A DNA stretch of 64,000 nt from Bacteroidota bacterium (GTDB lineage: Bacteria > Bacteroidota > Bacteroidia > Chitinophagales > LD1), in contig JADKJG010000001.1 of NCBI GenBank assembly GCA_016722375.1, positions 375,824 through 439,823 of the forward strand, written 5' to 3'. The notes below the pieces were generated by a model that was not told the origin of the DNA, ran no database searches, and worked only from the letters and a program-made list of their open reading frames with translations. Position numbers and translations under genes: made by a program. Below are positions 53,987 to 63,556 of the stretch, in pieces. Position 1 is the first letter of the stretch. Each line of letters opens with the position of its first letter.

Positions 53987-56329
53987 CTATTTTTTCTTTC
54001 GACCCTTGAAGGACCTTCCCTTTTTTGTCGGGCCGCTTTCTCCCATAATCATCTGGACATCTTCCAGTGTGAGATATTCGGCATCCCGGTCTTTTGGTAT
54101 TTTATAATTGTCTTTTCCTTTCTTTATATAAGGACCATACTGCCCTCTCAACACTTGAATTCCTTCGGCTTCAAAATTATGAATCACTTTGTTTGCATTA
54201 GCCTCTGCTTTGTCACGAATCAATGTTAGAGCGTCCTCTAAAGTAATCGTATAGGGGTCTTTGTCCTTGGGAATAGAAACAAACAACTTGTCGTGCTGCA
54301 CGTAAGGGCCGAAGCGGCCAATGCTTGCCTTTACATCTTTCCCTTCTAACTGTCCCAGCGTTCTGGGTAGTTCAAAGAGAATCAATGCTTCTTCAAACGT
54401 GATGGTTTCAATGGATTGGGTAGCGCGAAGTTTTGCAAAGCGCGCTTTCTTACCGGTCTCCTCATCTGCTTTTCCAATTTGTGCCATCGGCCCGAATTTC
54501 CCCATGCGGACAATCAACGGTTCGCCGGATGCAGGGTCTGTTCCCAACAAACGCTCACCGGATACCCGAGGAGCATCTTTGGTTGTAGATTCAACCGATT
54601 CATGAAAAGGTTTATAGAAATCGCCAATTACTTTACTCCAAACTTTTTTCCCTTCGGCAATATCATCGAACTGCTGTTCAATATCTGCAGTAAAATTATA
54701 GTCCAACACGTTGGAAAAATTCTCTACGAGAAAATCTGTTACCAAAGATCCGATATCGGTTGGAAACAATTTTGATTTTTCTGCTCCGACAATTTCGGTC
54801 TTTATCGCTTTTTCAATCTTACTGTCTTTAAGAGTCAGCACTTTGTATTTGCGCTCGGTGCCCTCGCGTGTTTCCTTAATCACATAATATCTCTTCTGAA
54901 CGGTACTAATCGTAGGCGCGTAGGTAGATGGTCGCCCGATGCCTAGTTCTTCTAACTTCTTTACTAGGCTGGCTTCCGTATATCGTGGTAATGGTTTTGT
55001 AAAACGCTCGGTAGCGCTCAGTTCCTTTAACTCCAACTCCTGCCCTTCTTTCACTGGCGGAATTAAAGATTCCGCTTCTTCATCATTATCGGCATCGTCA
55101 TCCACTCCTTCATTATATACTTTCAGAAATCCTTCAAACTGAATGACTTCTGCTTGCGCTCTCAGTGTTTCTTTGTTCTTGTCATTGATAATGTCAATAA
55201 CGGTCTTTTCAATTTCCGCATCTGCCATTTGAGAAGCAATGGTGCGCTTCCAAATCAGATCATACAAACGTTGTTCATCGTTTCCTGCATCAATCGTCGC
55301 ATTCTCAATATAAGAAGGACGAATCGCCTCGTGAGCCTCTTGTGCACTTTCATGTTTAGAGGTGTATCTTCTTAGCTTGTGATATTTCTCACCGTATTTA
55401 CTTTTCACCTCATTCTCAATGGCGTTTAAGGCAAGATCAGAAAGACTTGGGGAGTCTGTTCTCATGTAAGTAATGTGTCCGGCTTCATACAGTTTCTGCG
55501 CCACCTTCATGGTGATAGCCACCGGAAAGCTGAGTTTTCGCGCAGCCTCCTGTTGCAGCGTAGAAGTAGTGAAGGGTTGCGCTGGACTTCTTTTGCCAGG
55601 TTTCTTTTCTATAGACTTAACTTGAAATGCAGCCCCTGTTACTTCCTGCAAAAACTTGTTTGCATCTTCTTCTGTTTTAAAATTCTGCGGGCGCTCTGCT
55701 TTGAATGTTACTTTCTTTCCGTTGGCATCAGTCACAAAAAAGTAAGCTGCTATTTTGAAAGATGGAACCGGCGTAAAAGAGCGAATCTCCCTCTCTCGTT
55801 CTACAATCAAACGAACCGCAACAGATTGCACTCTGCCGGCAGATAATGATGGCTTCACTTTTTTCCAAAGCACGGGAGATATTTCATACCCTACCAAACG
55901 ATCGAGTACCCGACGTGCCTGTTGCGCATTTACTAAATCCATGTTGATGATCCGTGGATTCTTAACGGCTGCTTTGATTGCTTTCTCGGTTACCTCTGTG
56001 TACGTGATGCGCTTAGCCTTCTTAGGATCTAATTCCAACACATCACACAGATGCCAAGAAATGGCTTCTCCCTCACGGTCTTCATCCGTTGCTAGGAAAA
56101 TTTCTTCAGCGTTCTTCGCCAATTTTCTTAATTCTTTGATGACATCCTTTTTCTCGTCACTTATTTCATAGTTTGGAGTAAAACCATTTTCAATATCAAT
56201 ATTCAAACCGCTGTCCGGGAGATCGCGTATGTGTCCATAACAAGAGGACACAACATAATCTTTACCCAAAAATTTATTGATGGTTTTAGCTTTGGCAGGT
56301 GACTCAACTATAATCAGGTTTTTACTCAT
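53987..56329 (-). CDS. topA: DNA topoisomerase I
   Basis: Type IA topoisomerase that relaxes negative supercoils through a single-strand break. TOPRIM region (residues 1-~145: LIIVESPAKAKTINKFLG, and TDEDREGEAISWH at 81-93), then the catalytic Tyr288 in GHITYMRTDSPSLS, SAGRVQSVAVRL, and PSTYAPTISTVQKR. The C-terminus has lysine-rich Topo_C repeats (GRFGPYVQHDKLFVSIPKD, GQYGPYIKKGKDNYKIPKD) in place of zinc-finger cysteines, as in other Bacteroidetes. 780 residues, complete. It has a short spacer to the SirB1-like gene and probably heads the pair. Confidence 0.97.
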   Translation of the reverse strand: MSKNLIIVESPAKAKTINKFLGKDYVVSSCYGHIRDLPDSGLNIDIENGFTPNYEISDEKKDVIKELRKLAKNAEEIFLATDEDREGEAISWHLCDVLELDPKKAKRITYTEVTEKAIKAAVKNPRIINMDLVNAQQARRVLDRLVGYEISPVLWKKVKPSLSAGRVQSVAVRLIVEREREIRSFTPVPSFKIAAYFFVTDANGKKVTFKAERPQNFKTEEDANKFLQEVTGAAFQVKSIEKKPGKRSPAQPFTTSTLQQEAARKLSFPVAITMKVAQKLYEAGHITYMRTDSPSLSDLALNAIENEVKSKYGEKYHKLRRYTSKHESAQEAHEAIRPSYIENATIDAGNDEQRLYDLIWKRTIASQMADAEIEKTVIDIINDKNKETLRAQAEVIQFEGFLKVYNEGVDDDADNDEEAESLIPPVKEGQELELKELSATERFTKPLPRYTEASLVKKLEELGIGRPSTYAPTISTVQKRYYVIKETREGTERKYKVLTLKDSKIEKAIKTEIVGAEKSKLFPTDIGSLVTDFLVENFSNVLDYNFTADIEQQFDDIAEGKKVWSKVIGDFYKPFHESVESTTKDAPRVSGERLLGTDPASGEPLIVRMGKFGPMAQIGKADEETGKKARFAKLRATQSIETITFEEALILFELPRTLGQLEGKDVKASIGRFGPYVQHDKLFVSIPKDKDPYTITLEDALTLIRDKAEANANKVIHNFEAEGIQVLRGQYGPYIKKGKDNYKIPKDRDAEYLTLEDVQMIMGESGPTKKGRSFKGRKKK

Positions 56330-56482
56330 TTCATTTTTTTAACGAGGCGCAAATAAATACTTTAAGACGTAAAAGAAAAAATGAAGGTTGGAACGAAGTA
56401 AAATCTCCGTCCTAATTTTGAAGTAAAACTCAACGTAGTTTAGAAATCCAAAAGGCAATTTCCAAATTCAATCCTACATACA

Positions 56483-57790
56483 TTAAGATTTTTTCGGCGG
56501 CTCCATATCGGCAATTTCATTGATGCCGTCCACCAAGCGGTCTAAGTCGCGCAGTGAAGTATAAATGTGCGGCGTAACACGCACCCCATGAACATTTTCA
56601 TGATTGATGGATGTGACGATAATTTTCTTTTTTTCAAATAACTTAGCGTCAATATCTTCCGGCTTCCATCCCTCAATGCCAAAAGTGGCGAGTGCACAGG
56701 CATAGTTAGACTTCATGGAAGTATATAGCTTCACTTTCGGATTTCTAGATGCCTTTTCGCACCAATAGTTTTTCAAATAGCGCAGCCGCTCTTCCTTGCG
56801 CCTACTGCCTACCAGTAAATGAAAGTCAACTGCATTTGATATAGCCATTTCGGCCGCATTAGAGCGAGTACCAATAGATTCAAACTTGTGAATGTCATCA
56901 CTATCTGGTGCAGTACTGGAAAGTAAAGCCCAAATATTTTTAATCTTATTCTTCTTAACGTACATCATCCCGGTACCAAAGGGAGCACAAAGCCATTTAT
57001 GTAGTGAAGTTGCAAAATAATCGCAACCCAAATCAGGAATCTTAAAGTCTATATGTGCGAATGAATGAGCCCCATCAACAATCACTTCACAGCCCTTACT
57101 ATGCGCCATGTCAGCAATCTTGCGGCAAGGAAGTACTTGTCCGGTATAATTGATTACATGCGTTAGATGAACGATTTTAGTTTTAGGCGTAATGGCAGCT
57201 TCAAATTTCGCAACCAGATCTTTATCATTTTCTACGGGCAAATCTAAGTCCACCCATACTACTTTAATACCATCGCGTTTTTCGCGCTGCTTATAGGCAT
57301 TTATCATGCTGGGGTAATCGTATTTGCAAACGACCACTTCATCACCAGCCTTCAGATTCAGACCAAAGATGATGGAGTTTAAACCTTCCGTACTATTTCT
57401 GTTCACTGCAATCTCATCCGGCGAACAACCGGCAAGGTCTGCCAGTTTTGCCCGCATAGGTTCCCTTCCCTGATCTATGATGCGCCACATAAAATATGAA
57501 GGAGCTTCATTGCACATTTTGTAGTATCGAATGTGCGCCTCTTGAACCGGAATTGGTTGTGGACTAACTCCTCCGTTATTTAGGTTTACCAGATTGGGTG
57601 AGGTGGTGTACTGTTCTCTTATCCAATTCCAGAAGTCTTCATCTTCTGCTGCCGCTACAGGTTCCATCGGTTCAACCCGCGCCAATTGCTTTTGCCATGC
57701 CGCGGCCTGAACCGGTTCCATCCAATCTAACAATGATAAGCCGGCAGTTGCAACTGCTGCTTGTTTCAAAAAGGTTTTACGTGTATACAT
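56483..57790 (-). CDS. Exported aminotransferase class V-fold PLP enzyme
   Basis: 435 residues. A Tat-like leader (TRKTFLKQAAVATAGLSLL, about 30 residues) suggests folded export, though the twin-arginine motif is imperfect (TRK). The PLP fold is clear: NRNSTEGLNSIIFGL, THVINYTGQVLPCRKI, VIVDGAHSFAHIDF with Asp239 and His242, and ATSLHKWLCAPFGTGMMYV with Lys265 as the likely Schiff-base residue. It resembles isopenicillin-N-epimerase-like proteins, but the substrate cannot be told. A putative minus-strand promoter lies just upstream. Confidence 0.85.
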   Translation of the reverse strand: MYTRKTFLKQAAVATAGLSLLDWMEPVQAAAWQKQLARVEPMEPVAAAEDEDFWNWIREQYTTSPNLVNLNNGGVSPQPIPVQEAHIRYYKMCNEAPSYFMWRIIDQGREPMRAKLADLAGCSPDEIAVNRNSTEGLNSIIFGLNLKAGDEVVVCKYDYPSMINAYKQREKRDGIKVVWVDLDLPVENDKDLVAKFEAAITPKTKIVHLTHVINYTGQVLPCRKIADMAHSKGCEVIVDGAHSFAHIDFKIPDLGCDYFATSLHKWLCAPFGTGMMYVKKNKIKNIWALLSSTAPDSDDIHKFESIGTRSNAAEMAISNAVDFHLLVGSRRKEERLRYLKNYWCEKASRNPKVKLYTSMKSNYACALATFGIEGWKPEDIDAKLFEKKKIIVTSINHENVHGVRVTPHIYTSLRDLDRLVDGINEIADMEPPKKS

Positions 57791-57806
57791 AAAGGGAAGT
57801 TTTATT

Positions 57807-57814
57807 CAAAGATA
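57807..57814 (-). promoter_or_regulatory. Putative -7 element (TATCTTTG) for the PLP enzyme gene
   Basis: Minus-strand TATCTTTG, 17 bases before the ATG at 57790, fits TAnnTTTG; the short distance implies a minimal leader. Confidence 0.35.
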
Positions 57815-57842
57815 TAATTTGGTTTCGCTAATTAAAAAATAC

Positions 57843-59081
57843 TTACCAGACTTTCCTCAACCTGTAATCTTCTACTCTAAAAATATTCACATGGCGGTTT
57901 TCGAAATAATTTACCTGTTGGTCCTTGTTCTTAATTTTCACTAATTCAATCTTATATCCACAGCCAGAATAAACCTGCGTGTAAACCATTTCAGGAAACT
58001 CTTTACCGTATTCTTCCATTGACTCCAAGGTAAAGTTTAACACATCATAGCCAAGCACGGAATATTTGGAGGGCTCATGACTAAAATTCATTTGATAATT
58101 CTCTATAAATTTTTTCGTGCGCGGCCTAATCGTATCCAAAGCAAAAACATCTGTAATCTGTGTAGTAAAATCATTCAAATAGTCCAGTCTGAGTATGTCG
58201 CCACTCAACCAGGTAGGCATGCCGTAAACAATCATCGGATATTTGGCTCTATATTCATATAGAGTTCTTAAGCTACCATTCACAAATGATTCTTCAAACG
58301 AAGTTAGGATAAGAATATTTAAGTGATTGCTAACCAGTTGTTCAGCGGCAGTTGTCTTTTTCCCGTTCAACATCATGTTGCCGGCATTCAGTAAGGTCAC
58401 CTTGAATCTTTTCAAAGCAGTTTGATTATATGTTCTAAAGAGCGAATCAAACTGGTCAGCTATGCTCACACTATTTTCAATATCCGGTGTATAGATGATA
58501 ATATTGGCTCCGGCAAAAGAATCGAGAATGGCATTAAACATTGCATCCACATGCGAATCAATAGTGGGGGCAATTTTGATGTGATAAGGATTATCAGAAG
58601 TCAAACTTTTAGAAGGTGTAAAGGGTTGGATGTTCAGAATCTTATTCTCCTTGCAGAAAGCCGCTACGAGTTTAGCTGTAGAAGTAGAAACACTTCCAAT
58701 AATGATGTCCTGCATTTTCATTTCAGGCTTCTGGAGAATCAACTCTGTTATCGAGTCATCATTCCAGCAATCATAAACAGACCATTCGATTTTATAATGA
58801 CCTGAATATTCATTTAATGATTGTAAAGCTCCCTCATAAAAATCAAGGGAAATCTGCGCATCTTCATTTAATCTGATTCGGTTAGCGGAATAGACATCAT
58901 GAGCTGAGAGATAATCATTCAGCTTTTCACCAGTGCTTTCTGTTTGAAATGCAAGAATCAGACTTACTCTTAAAACAGAATCACTTTGTGCAAAAGAAGA
59001 AAAGGAAGAGCTGAATAAAGCAGAAAATAAAAAGAGAAATTTAACCGAATAGCTTCCAATATCAAATCGTCTCATCTTCAT
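57843..59081 (-). CDS. Periplasmic-binding-protein-like (type 1) lipid-free exported protein
   Basis: 412 residues with a signal peptide (1-~32, ending SSFSSFAQ). The body resembles a type 1 periplasmic-binding/receptor-ligand-binding fold (VSLILAFQTESTGEKLNDYL, DIIIGSVSTSTAKLVAAFCK, SLTSDNPYHIKIAPTIDSHV, ILTSFEESFVNGSLRTLYEY). I see no LysM domain. It lies 15 bases after guaA on the same strand. No permease or ATPase is beside it, so it may be a sensor or structural protein rather than a transporter part. Ligand unknown. Confidence 0.75.
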   Translation of the reverse strand: MKMRRFDIGSYSVKFLFLFSALFSSSFSSFAQSDSVLRVSLILAFQTESTGEKLNDYLSAHDVYSANRIRLNEDAQISLDFYEGALQSLNEYSGHYKIEWSVYDCWNDDSITELILQKPEMKMQDIIIGSVSTSTAKLVAAFCKENKILNIQPFTPSKSLTSDNPYHIKIAPTIDSHVDAMFNAILDSFAGANIIIYTPDIENSVSIADQFDSLFRTYNQTALKRFKVTLLNAGNMMLNGKKTTAAEQLVSNHLNILILTSFEESFVNGSLRTLYEYRAKYPMIVYGMPTWLSGDILRLDYLNDFTTQITDVFALDTIRPRTKKFIENYQMNFSHEPSKYSVLGYDVLNFTLESMEEYGKEFPEMVYTQVYSGCGYKIELVKIKNKDQQVNYFENRHVNIFRVEDYRLRKVW

Positions 59082-59096
59082 ATTATCAAATCAGAT

Positions 59097-60638
59097 TTAC
59101 TCCCACTCAATGGTTGCCGGAGGTTTGGAAGAAATATCATACACCACCCGGTTCACCCCTTTCACCTGATTGATAATTTCGTTGGATGTTTTGGCAAGAA
59201 AGTCATAAGGCAAATGGCTCCAGTCTGCTGTCATGCCATCCGTAGATCCAACCGCGCGGAGCGCTACTACATTTTCATAAGTGCGTTCATCGCCCATCAC
59301 GCCCACACTCTTGATGGGTGTAAGAATGGCTCCCGCCTGCCACACTTCATTATATAAATTGTACTTCTTCAAGTTCTCGATAAAAATATGGTCTGCCTCC
59401 TGTAGCACTCGCACTTTTTCTGCGGTAATATCGCCGAGGATTCTGACCGCTAGTCCGGGACCGGGAAAAGGATGGCGAAAAAGAATTTCAGGAACCAATC
59501 CCAGTTCTTTTCCTGCTTTTCTCACTTCATCTTTGAACAAGTTACGCAGCGGTTCCACTATTTTCAATTTCAACAGATCAGGCAAGCCTCCAACATTGTG
59601 GTGCGACTTAATCGTTGCCGAAGGCCCTTTGACCGAAACAGATTCAATCACGTCTGGATAGATAGTTCCTTGCGCCAACCATTTCACTTCCGGATGTTTC
59701 AACGATTCATGTTCAAATACTTCTATGAAAACCCGTCCAATGATTTTTCTTTTCTGCTCCGGATCACTCACCCCCTTCAACTGATCGAGAAAACGATCGC
59801 CAGCACGAATGCCCTGCACATTCAAACCCATCTCCACATACTTCTCCATCACCGCCTCAAACTCATTTTTGCGCAACAAACCATTATCCACAAAAATGCA
59901 AAGCAGGTTATCCCCAATAGCCTCTTCCAACAACAAAGCCGCCACAGAAGAATCCACTCCACCGCTTAAACCAAGAATTACTTTTTCATCACCAATTTGC
60001 TTTTTGAGGCTCTTCACCGTTTCTTCTACAAACGAAGCCGAAGTCCATTTGTGAGAACATCCGCAAACTGAAAACAAAAAGTTATTGATGATGATATGCC
60101 CCTCTTTACTGTGATATACCTCTGGGTGAAACTGCAAGGCATACACCGGATTAGGGAAAGAACCATTGTCTGAACGAAATGCTGCAATATCTATAGAATC
60201 AGAACCGGCAATTTGCCGAAACCGATTGCCGATACTTTTAATCGTATCTCCATGGCTCATCCACACCTGACAGTTATCTGAAACATCTTTCAACAAGGCA
60301 TCTTCTGTGTTTTTAATTTGAAGATGAGCCCTTCCATATTCGCGCATGTTACTTTTCTCCACCGAACCACCGAAGGTATGCGCCAGCAACTGCGCACCAT
60401 AACACAAGCCCAACACAGGACAAAATTCAATCAACGCTTCCAAATCTACCTGCGGAGCTTCTTTATCAAGAACGCTAGAAGGCGAACCGGAAAGAATAAT
60501 TCCTTTAATGTTTTTAGTTAGTTGAGGGATTTTATTGTAAGGAACAATTTCGCAATAGACTTCACTTTCGCGAACGCGGCGGGCAATCAGTTGGGTATAT
60601 TGTGAACCGAAATCAATAATCAGGATTTTCTCTGTCAT
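59097..60638 (-). CDS. guaA: GMP synthase (glutamine-hydrolysing)
   Basis: Converts XMP to GMP using glutamine and ATP in the cytoplasm. The N-terminal class I amidotransferase has Cys79 (GLCYGAQLL), His171 and Glu173 (FHPEVYHS). The ATP-pyrophosphatase P-loop SGGVDSS lies at ~225-231, and the C-terminal dimerisation domain includes HPFPGPGLAVRILG and ends IEWE. 513 residues, complete. It is followed closely by the periplasmic-binding-like gene and likely transcribed from a promoter at 60643. Confidence 0.98.
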   Translation of the reverse strand: MTEKILIIDFGSQYTQLIARRVRESEVYCEIVPYNKIPQLTKNIKGIILSGSPSSVLDKEAPQVDLEALIEFCPVLGLCYGAQLLAHTFGGSVEKSNMREYGRAHLQIKNTEDALLKDVSDNCQVWMSHGDTIKSIGNRFRQIAGSDSIDIAAFRSDNGSFPNPVYALQFHPEVYHSKEGHIIINNFLFSVCGCSHKWTSASFVEETVKSLKKQIGDEKVILGLSGGVDSSVAALLLEEAIGDNLLCIFVDNGLLRKNEFEAVMEKYVEMGLNVQGIRAGDRFLDQLKGVSDPEQKRKIIGRVFIEVFEHESLKHPEVKWLAQGTIYPDVIESVSVKGPSATIKSHHNVGGLPDLLKLKIVEPLRNLFKDEVRKAGKELGLVPEILFRHPFPGPGLAVRILGDITAEKVRVLQEADHIFIENLKKYNLYNEVWQAGAILTPIKSVGVMGDERTYENVVALRAVGSTDGMTADWSHLPYDFLAKTSNEIINQVKGVNRVVYDISSKPPATIEWE

Positions 60639-60642
60639 AAGG

Positions 60643-60650
60643 CAAAGATA
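60643..60650 (-). promoter_or_regulatory. Putative -7 element (TATCTTTG) for guaA
   Basis: Minus-strand TATCTTTG lies 5 bases before the guaA ATG at 60638. If it is functional, the transcript would be almost leaderless. Confidence 0.4.
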
Positions 60651-60718
60651 GAAAAGCCAATAAGGTATTTACTGATTTACTTATTAACGGATTTCCGGAT
60701 TTCTATTCAATCCACAAA

Positions 60719-61432
60719 TCATATCAGGTTCATTATATCTGCTACCCCCAGCGTACGATTCACCAGATAGCCTTCGGCGTACCTCACGCCAATAGGCAAT
60801 CCATAATGAACGGCTCGGGCGCGGATGAACTCCATAAACTCAGGACTGGAAATGACCGTAGCCGGCTCTTTTGATTTCGGATTATAAAACTGCGATTTGT
60901 AAGCAAGAATGGATTTCAGTTTCTTTTCGAAAAAAGGGGTGATGTCCACTGCAAAATCAGGTTGCTCGTGCAGCGCCTGTATATAATGATACACTGCACG
61001 AGGTCGAAAGGCCTTTTGCAACTTCCCTCCTACCTTGGTTTCAATTTTTGTCAACCCGGCAAGAAAACAAGCATCGCGGATGAGGACAGCCGCTCGGCCA
61101 TGGTCGGGGTGGCGGTCATAGGGAGCATTGGCAAGCACCACAGCGGGCTGATATTTGCGAATCATCTTCACCAATTCCAATTGATGCGCTCGATCATTCT
61201 GAAAAAACCGTCTTCAAATCCTAAGTTCTCGCGCACGTGAATGCCCAGAACTTTTGAAGCAGCCTCCGCCTCTTTCATACGAGTGGCGGCAGTTCCCCGT
61301 GTTCCCAGTTCTCCCTGGGTTAAATCAAGAACACCGACTTTGTTTCCGGTCTTGATTTGTTTGAGTACCGTTCCGGCACAACTGAGTTCTACATCATCGG
61401 GATGCGCCTATGGCAAGGATATCTAGTTTCAT
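60719..61432 (-). pseudogene. bshB1: BshB1-type N-acetylglucosaminyl-malate deacetylase, two frameshifts
   Basis: Would remove the acetyl group from GlcNAc-malate in bacillithiol synthesis. The start is ATG at 61432 (MKLDILAIGA). After GCA at 61403, two bases (CA) are missing, destroying the reading of the zinc motif HPDD; the following frame encodes PDDVELSCAGTVLKQIK, TQGELGTRGTAATRMKEAE and NLGFEDGFF. Next, an A6 run at 61202-61207 (plus strand) is one base short. The final frame (from 61180) reads LELVKMIRKYQPAVVLANAP and DRHPDHGRAAVL to the end. The net loss is three bases. Either true decay or consensus error. Confidence 0.8.
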
Positions 61433-61641
61433 AAATTGCGAATGAAAGCCAAAGAAAATATTTTTAAACGGAGACAGAACAAGCAATGATTATTTTCTTG
61501 ATAGAAACCCCGAATCTTTAATGAGGCAGGTCTCGTGGAGTTATAAAAACTGATCGAAAGATTTAGCTAATTCCTAAGTATCCGATCTATACCGATAATC
61601 TATCCCATTTTTATCCACCTATAAAAATAGGAACTACCTTT

Positions 61642-61649
61642 TATATTTG
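61642..61649 (+). promoter_or_regulatory. Putative -7 element (TATATTTG) for pstSCA
   Basis: TATATTTG, 46 bases before the pstS start at 61696, fits TAnnTTTG. I see no PhoB box and no usual -33 in the 263-base gap. Confidence 0.4.
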
Positions 61650-61695
61650 GCTTTCAAGTTCGAGATTTTTCAGGACACCAATCATACCCCAAACT

Positions 61696-62658
61696 GTGAA
61701 TTATTTATTTACCACCCTTTCTTTTTGCCTGCTCCTATTATCATCTTGTCGAAACCAACAAAATAAGGAGGAGGAAGAAAATCCACAACGCGAATTACAA
61801 GGCACCATCAGCATTTCAGGGGCTTTTGCACTTTATCCGGTTACAGTAGCTTGGGCTGAAGAGTTTAAAAAACTCCATCCTAAGGTTCGCATTGATATTT
61901 CTGCCGGCGGTGCCGGAAAAGGAATGACAGATGCGCTAACTCATTTGGTAGATATTGGAATGGTTTCTCGCAAAATTCATGACGAAGAAATACGTAGGGG
62001 AGTTTGGTTTATTCCCGTAGCGAAGGATGCAGTTTTACCGGTGATGAATGGAAGCCACCCCCAATTGGACGAGTTGTTGAAAAAGGGATTGAAGAGAGGA
62101 GATTTTGAGCGTATTTATATCCATGCAGATGCAAAGAAATGGTCTGATGTTGGCATTAACAGTGTGCTACCCATTCATGCCTATACGAGGTCTGATGCAG
62201 CCGGTTCGGCTGAATCATGGGGAGCCTATCTCGGAAAAAATCAGGAAGATTTGCAAGGCATTGGTGTTTTTGGCGACCCGGGAGTTTCGCAAGCTGTGAT
62301 GAAAGATATTTCTGCTATCGGGTATAATAATATTGTGTATGCTTATGACAGTAAAACAAAAAAACCATTGAAAGGCATTCGTCCTATACCAATAGATATA
62401 AATGAAAATGGAATGATTGATCCCGAAGAAAATTTCTATGATAGCCTAGACGATTTGATGTTGGCTATATCTGAAAACAAATTTCCCACCCCTCCTGCCC
62501 GCAACTTATATTTTGTATGTGGTGGCCAACCTAAGCGAAGAGTGGTGAAAGAATTTATTCACTGGATTCTTACCGAAGGTCAGCCCTATGTAAAATCAGC
62601 CGGATACGTCCATCTTGCCAAGGAGACTATTGACTCCGCGACGGTTAAACTTCAATAA
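61696..62658 (+). CDS. pstS: Phosphate ABC transporter substrate-binding lipoprotein PstS
   Basis: 320 residues. A lipoprotein signal ends LLLLSSC with Cys18 as the lipid anchor. The family core is ISGAFALYPVTVAWAEEFKK, ISAGGAGKGMTDAL, IGMVSRKIHDEEI and YTRSDAAGSAESWGAYLGK, the latter providing phosphate contacts. It captures phosphate in the periplasm for PstC-PstA-PstB. It is followed by pstC with a 4-base gap. The binding-site start is ISGAF rather than the common GAGAT/GSTT, as in several Bacteroidetes homologues. Confidence 0.9.
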   Translation: MNYLFTTLSFCLLLLSSCRNQQNKEEEENPQRELQGTISISGAFALYPVTVAWAEEFKKLHPKVRIDISAGGAGKGMTDALTHLVDIGMVSRKIHDEEIRRGVWFIPVAKDAVLPVMNGSHPQLDELLKKGLKRGDFERIYIHADAKKWSDVGINSVLPIHAYTRSDAAGSAESWGAYLGKNQEDLQGIGVFGDPGVSQAVMKDISAIGYNNIVYAYDSKTKKPLKGIRPIPIDINENGMIDPEENFYDSLDDLMLAISENKFPTPPARNLYFVCGGQPKRRVVKEFIHWILTEGQPYVKSAGYVHLAKETIDSATVKLQ

Positions 62659-62662
62659 ACCC

Positions 62663-63556
62663 ATGTATTTTTTCAGGCGCACTCTTTCCAAATTCATGGG
62701 TTCTGTAATGGAATCACTTTCAGCTTTGCTGATCATCATTGCGTTATTAGTAGCCACCGGTCTGCTTCTCAAATCCTTACCGATTCTCGAACAACAATCT
62801 ATCAAAGACTTGCTCACCTCCTCCGAATGGAAACCACTGAAAGGTCAGTTCGGTTTCTTTCCTTTTTTCATGGGCACCTTGTGGGTAACCGGTATAGCTA
62901 TTGCGTTGTCCTTGCCGGGTTGTCTGCTCGCTTCCATCTATCTCACCGAATACGCTTCTTCTCGCACACGTGGTTTGATTAATCCGCTCATAGATTTGTT
63001 GGCGGGTATTCCACCGGTAGTTTATGGTGTGTGGGGAATCCTTGTCATTGTGCCCATAGTAGGTGACAAACTCGCTCCCTATTTCGGCGATTTTTCTTCG
63101 GGCTATTCTTTGCTGACCGGTGGCATCGTACTATCCATTATGATTGCTCCTTTGTTAATCAGTATTTTCTCCGAAGTCTTTTATTCAGTGCCACAGGATT
63201 TAAGAAATGCTTCTTTTTCCTTAGGAGCCACCCAATGGCAAACGGTGAAGAAGGTGGTCGTTCGCAAATCGCTTCCTGGAATTTTGGCTGCCGTAGTACT
63301 GGCTATCTCTCGGGCATTTGGTGAAACCATTGCCGTCATGATGGTTTGCGGCAATACCGTCATCATCCCTCATTCCATATTTGATGCCGGTTATCCCCTG
63401 CCGGCGTTGATTGCAAATAACTATGGAGAAATGATGTCGGTACCCCTCTATGATTCGGCACTGATGTTCGCCGCTTTTATTTTGTTCTTGGTCATCTTCT
63501 TGTTCAACGCCTTGTCTCGATGGGTCATTGCCAAATTGGAAAACCGTATCGTATGA
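62663..63556 (+). CDS. pstC: Phosphate ABC transporter permease PstC
   Basis: About 297 residues, six membrane segments. Start at 62663 (MYFFRRTLSKFMGSVMESLS), because this follows the pstS stop; an earlier in-frame ATG at 62615 lies inside pstS. Family blocks are GTLWVTGIAIALSLPGCLLASIYLTEYA, LAGIPPVVYGVWG, IFSEVFYSVPQDLRNASFSLGATQWQT (the EAA loop) and SRAFGETIAVMMVCGN, quoted in part. Its last codon overlaps the pstA start in an ATGA. Confidence 0.93.
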   Translation: MYFFRRTLSKFMGSVMESLSALLIIIALLVATGLLLKSLPILEQQSIKDLLTSSEWKPLKGQFGFFPFFMGTLWVTGIAIALSLPGCLLASIYLTEYASSRTRGLINPLIDLLAGIPPVVYGVWGILVIVPIVGDKLAPYFGDFSSGYSLLTGGIVLSIMIAPLLISIFSEVFYSVPQDLRNASFSLGATQWQTVKKVVVRKSLPGILAAVVLAISRAFGETIAVMMVCGNTVIIPHSIFDAGYPLPALIANNYGEMMSVPLYDSALMFAAFILFLVIFLFNALSRWVIAKLENRIV

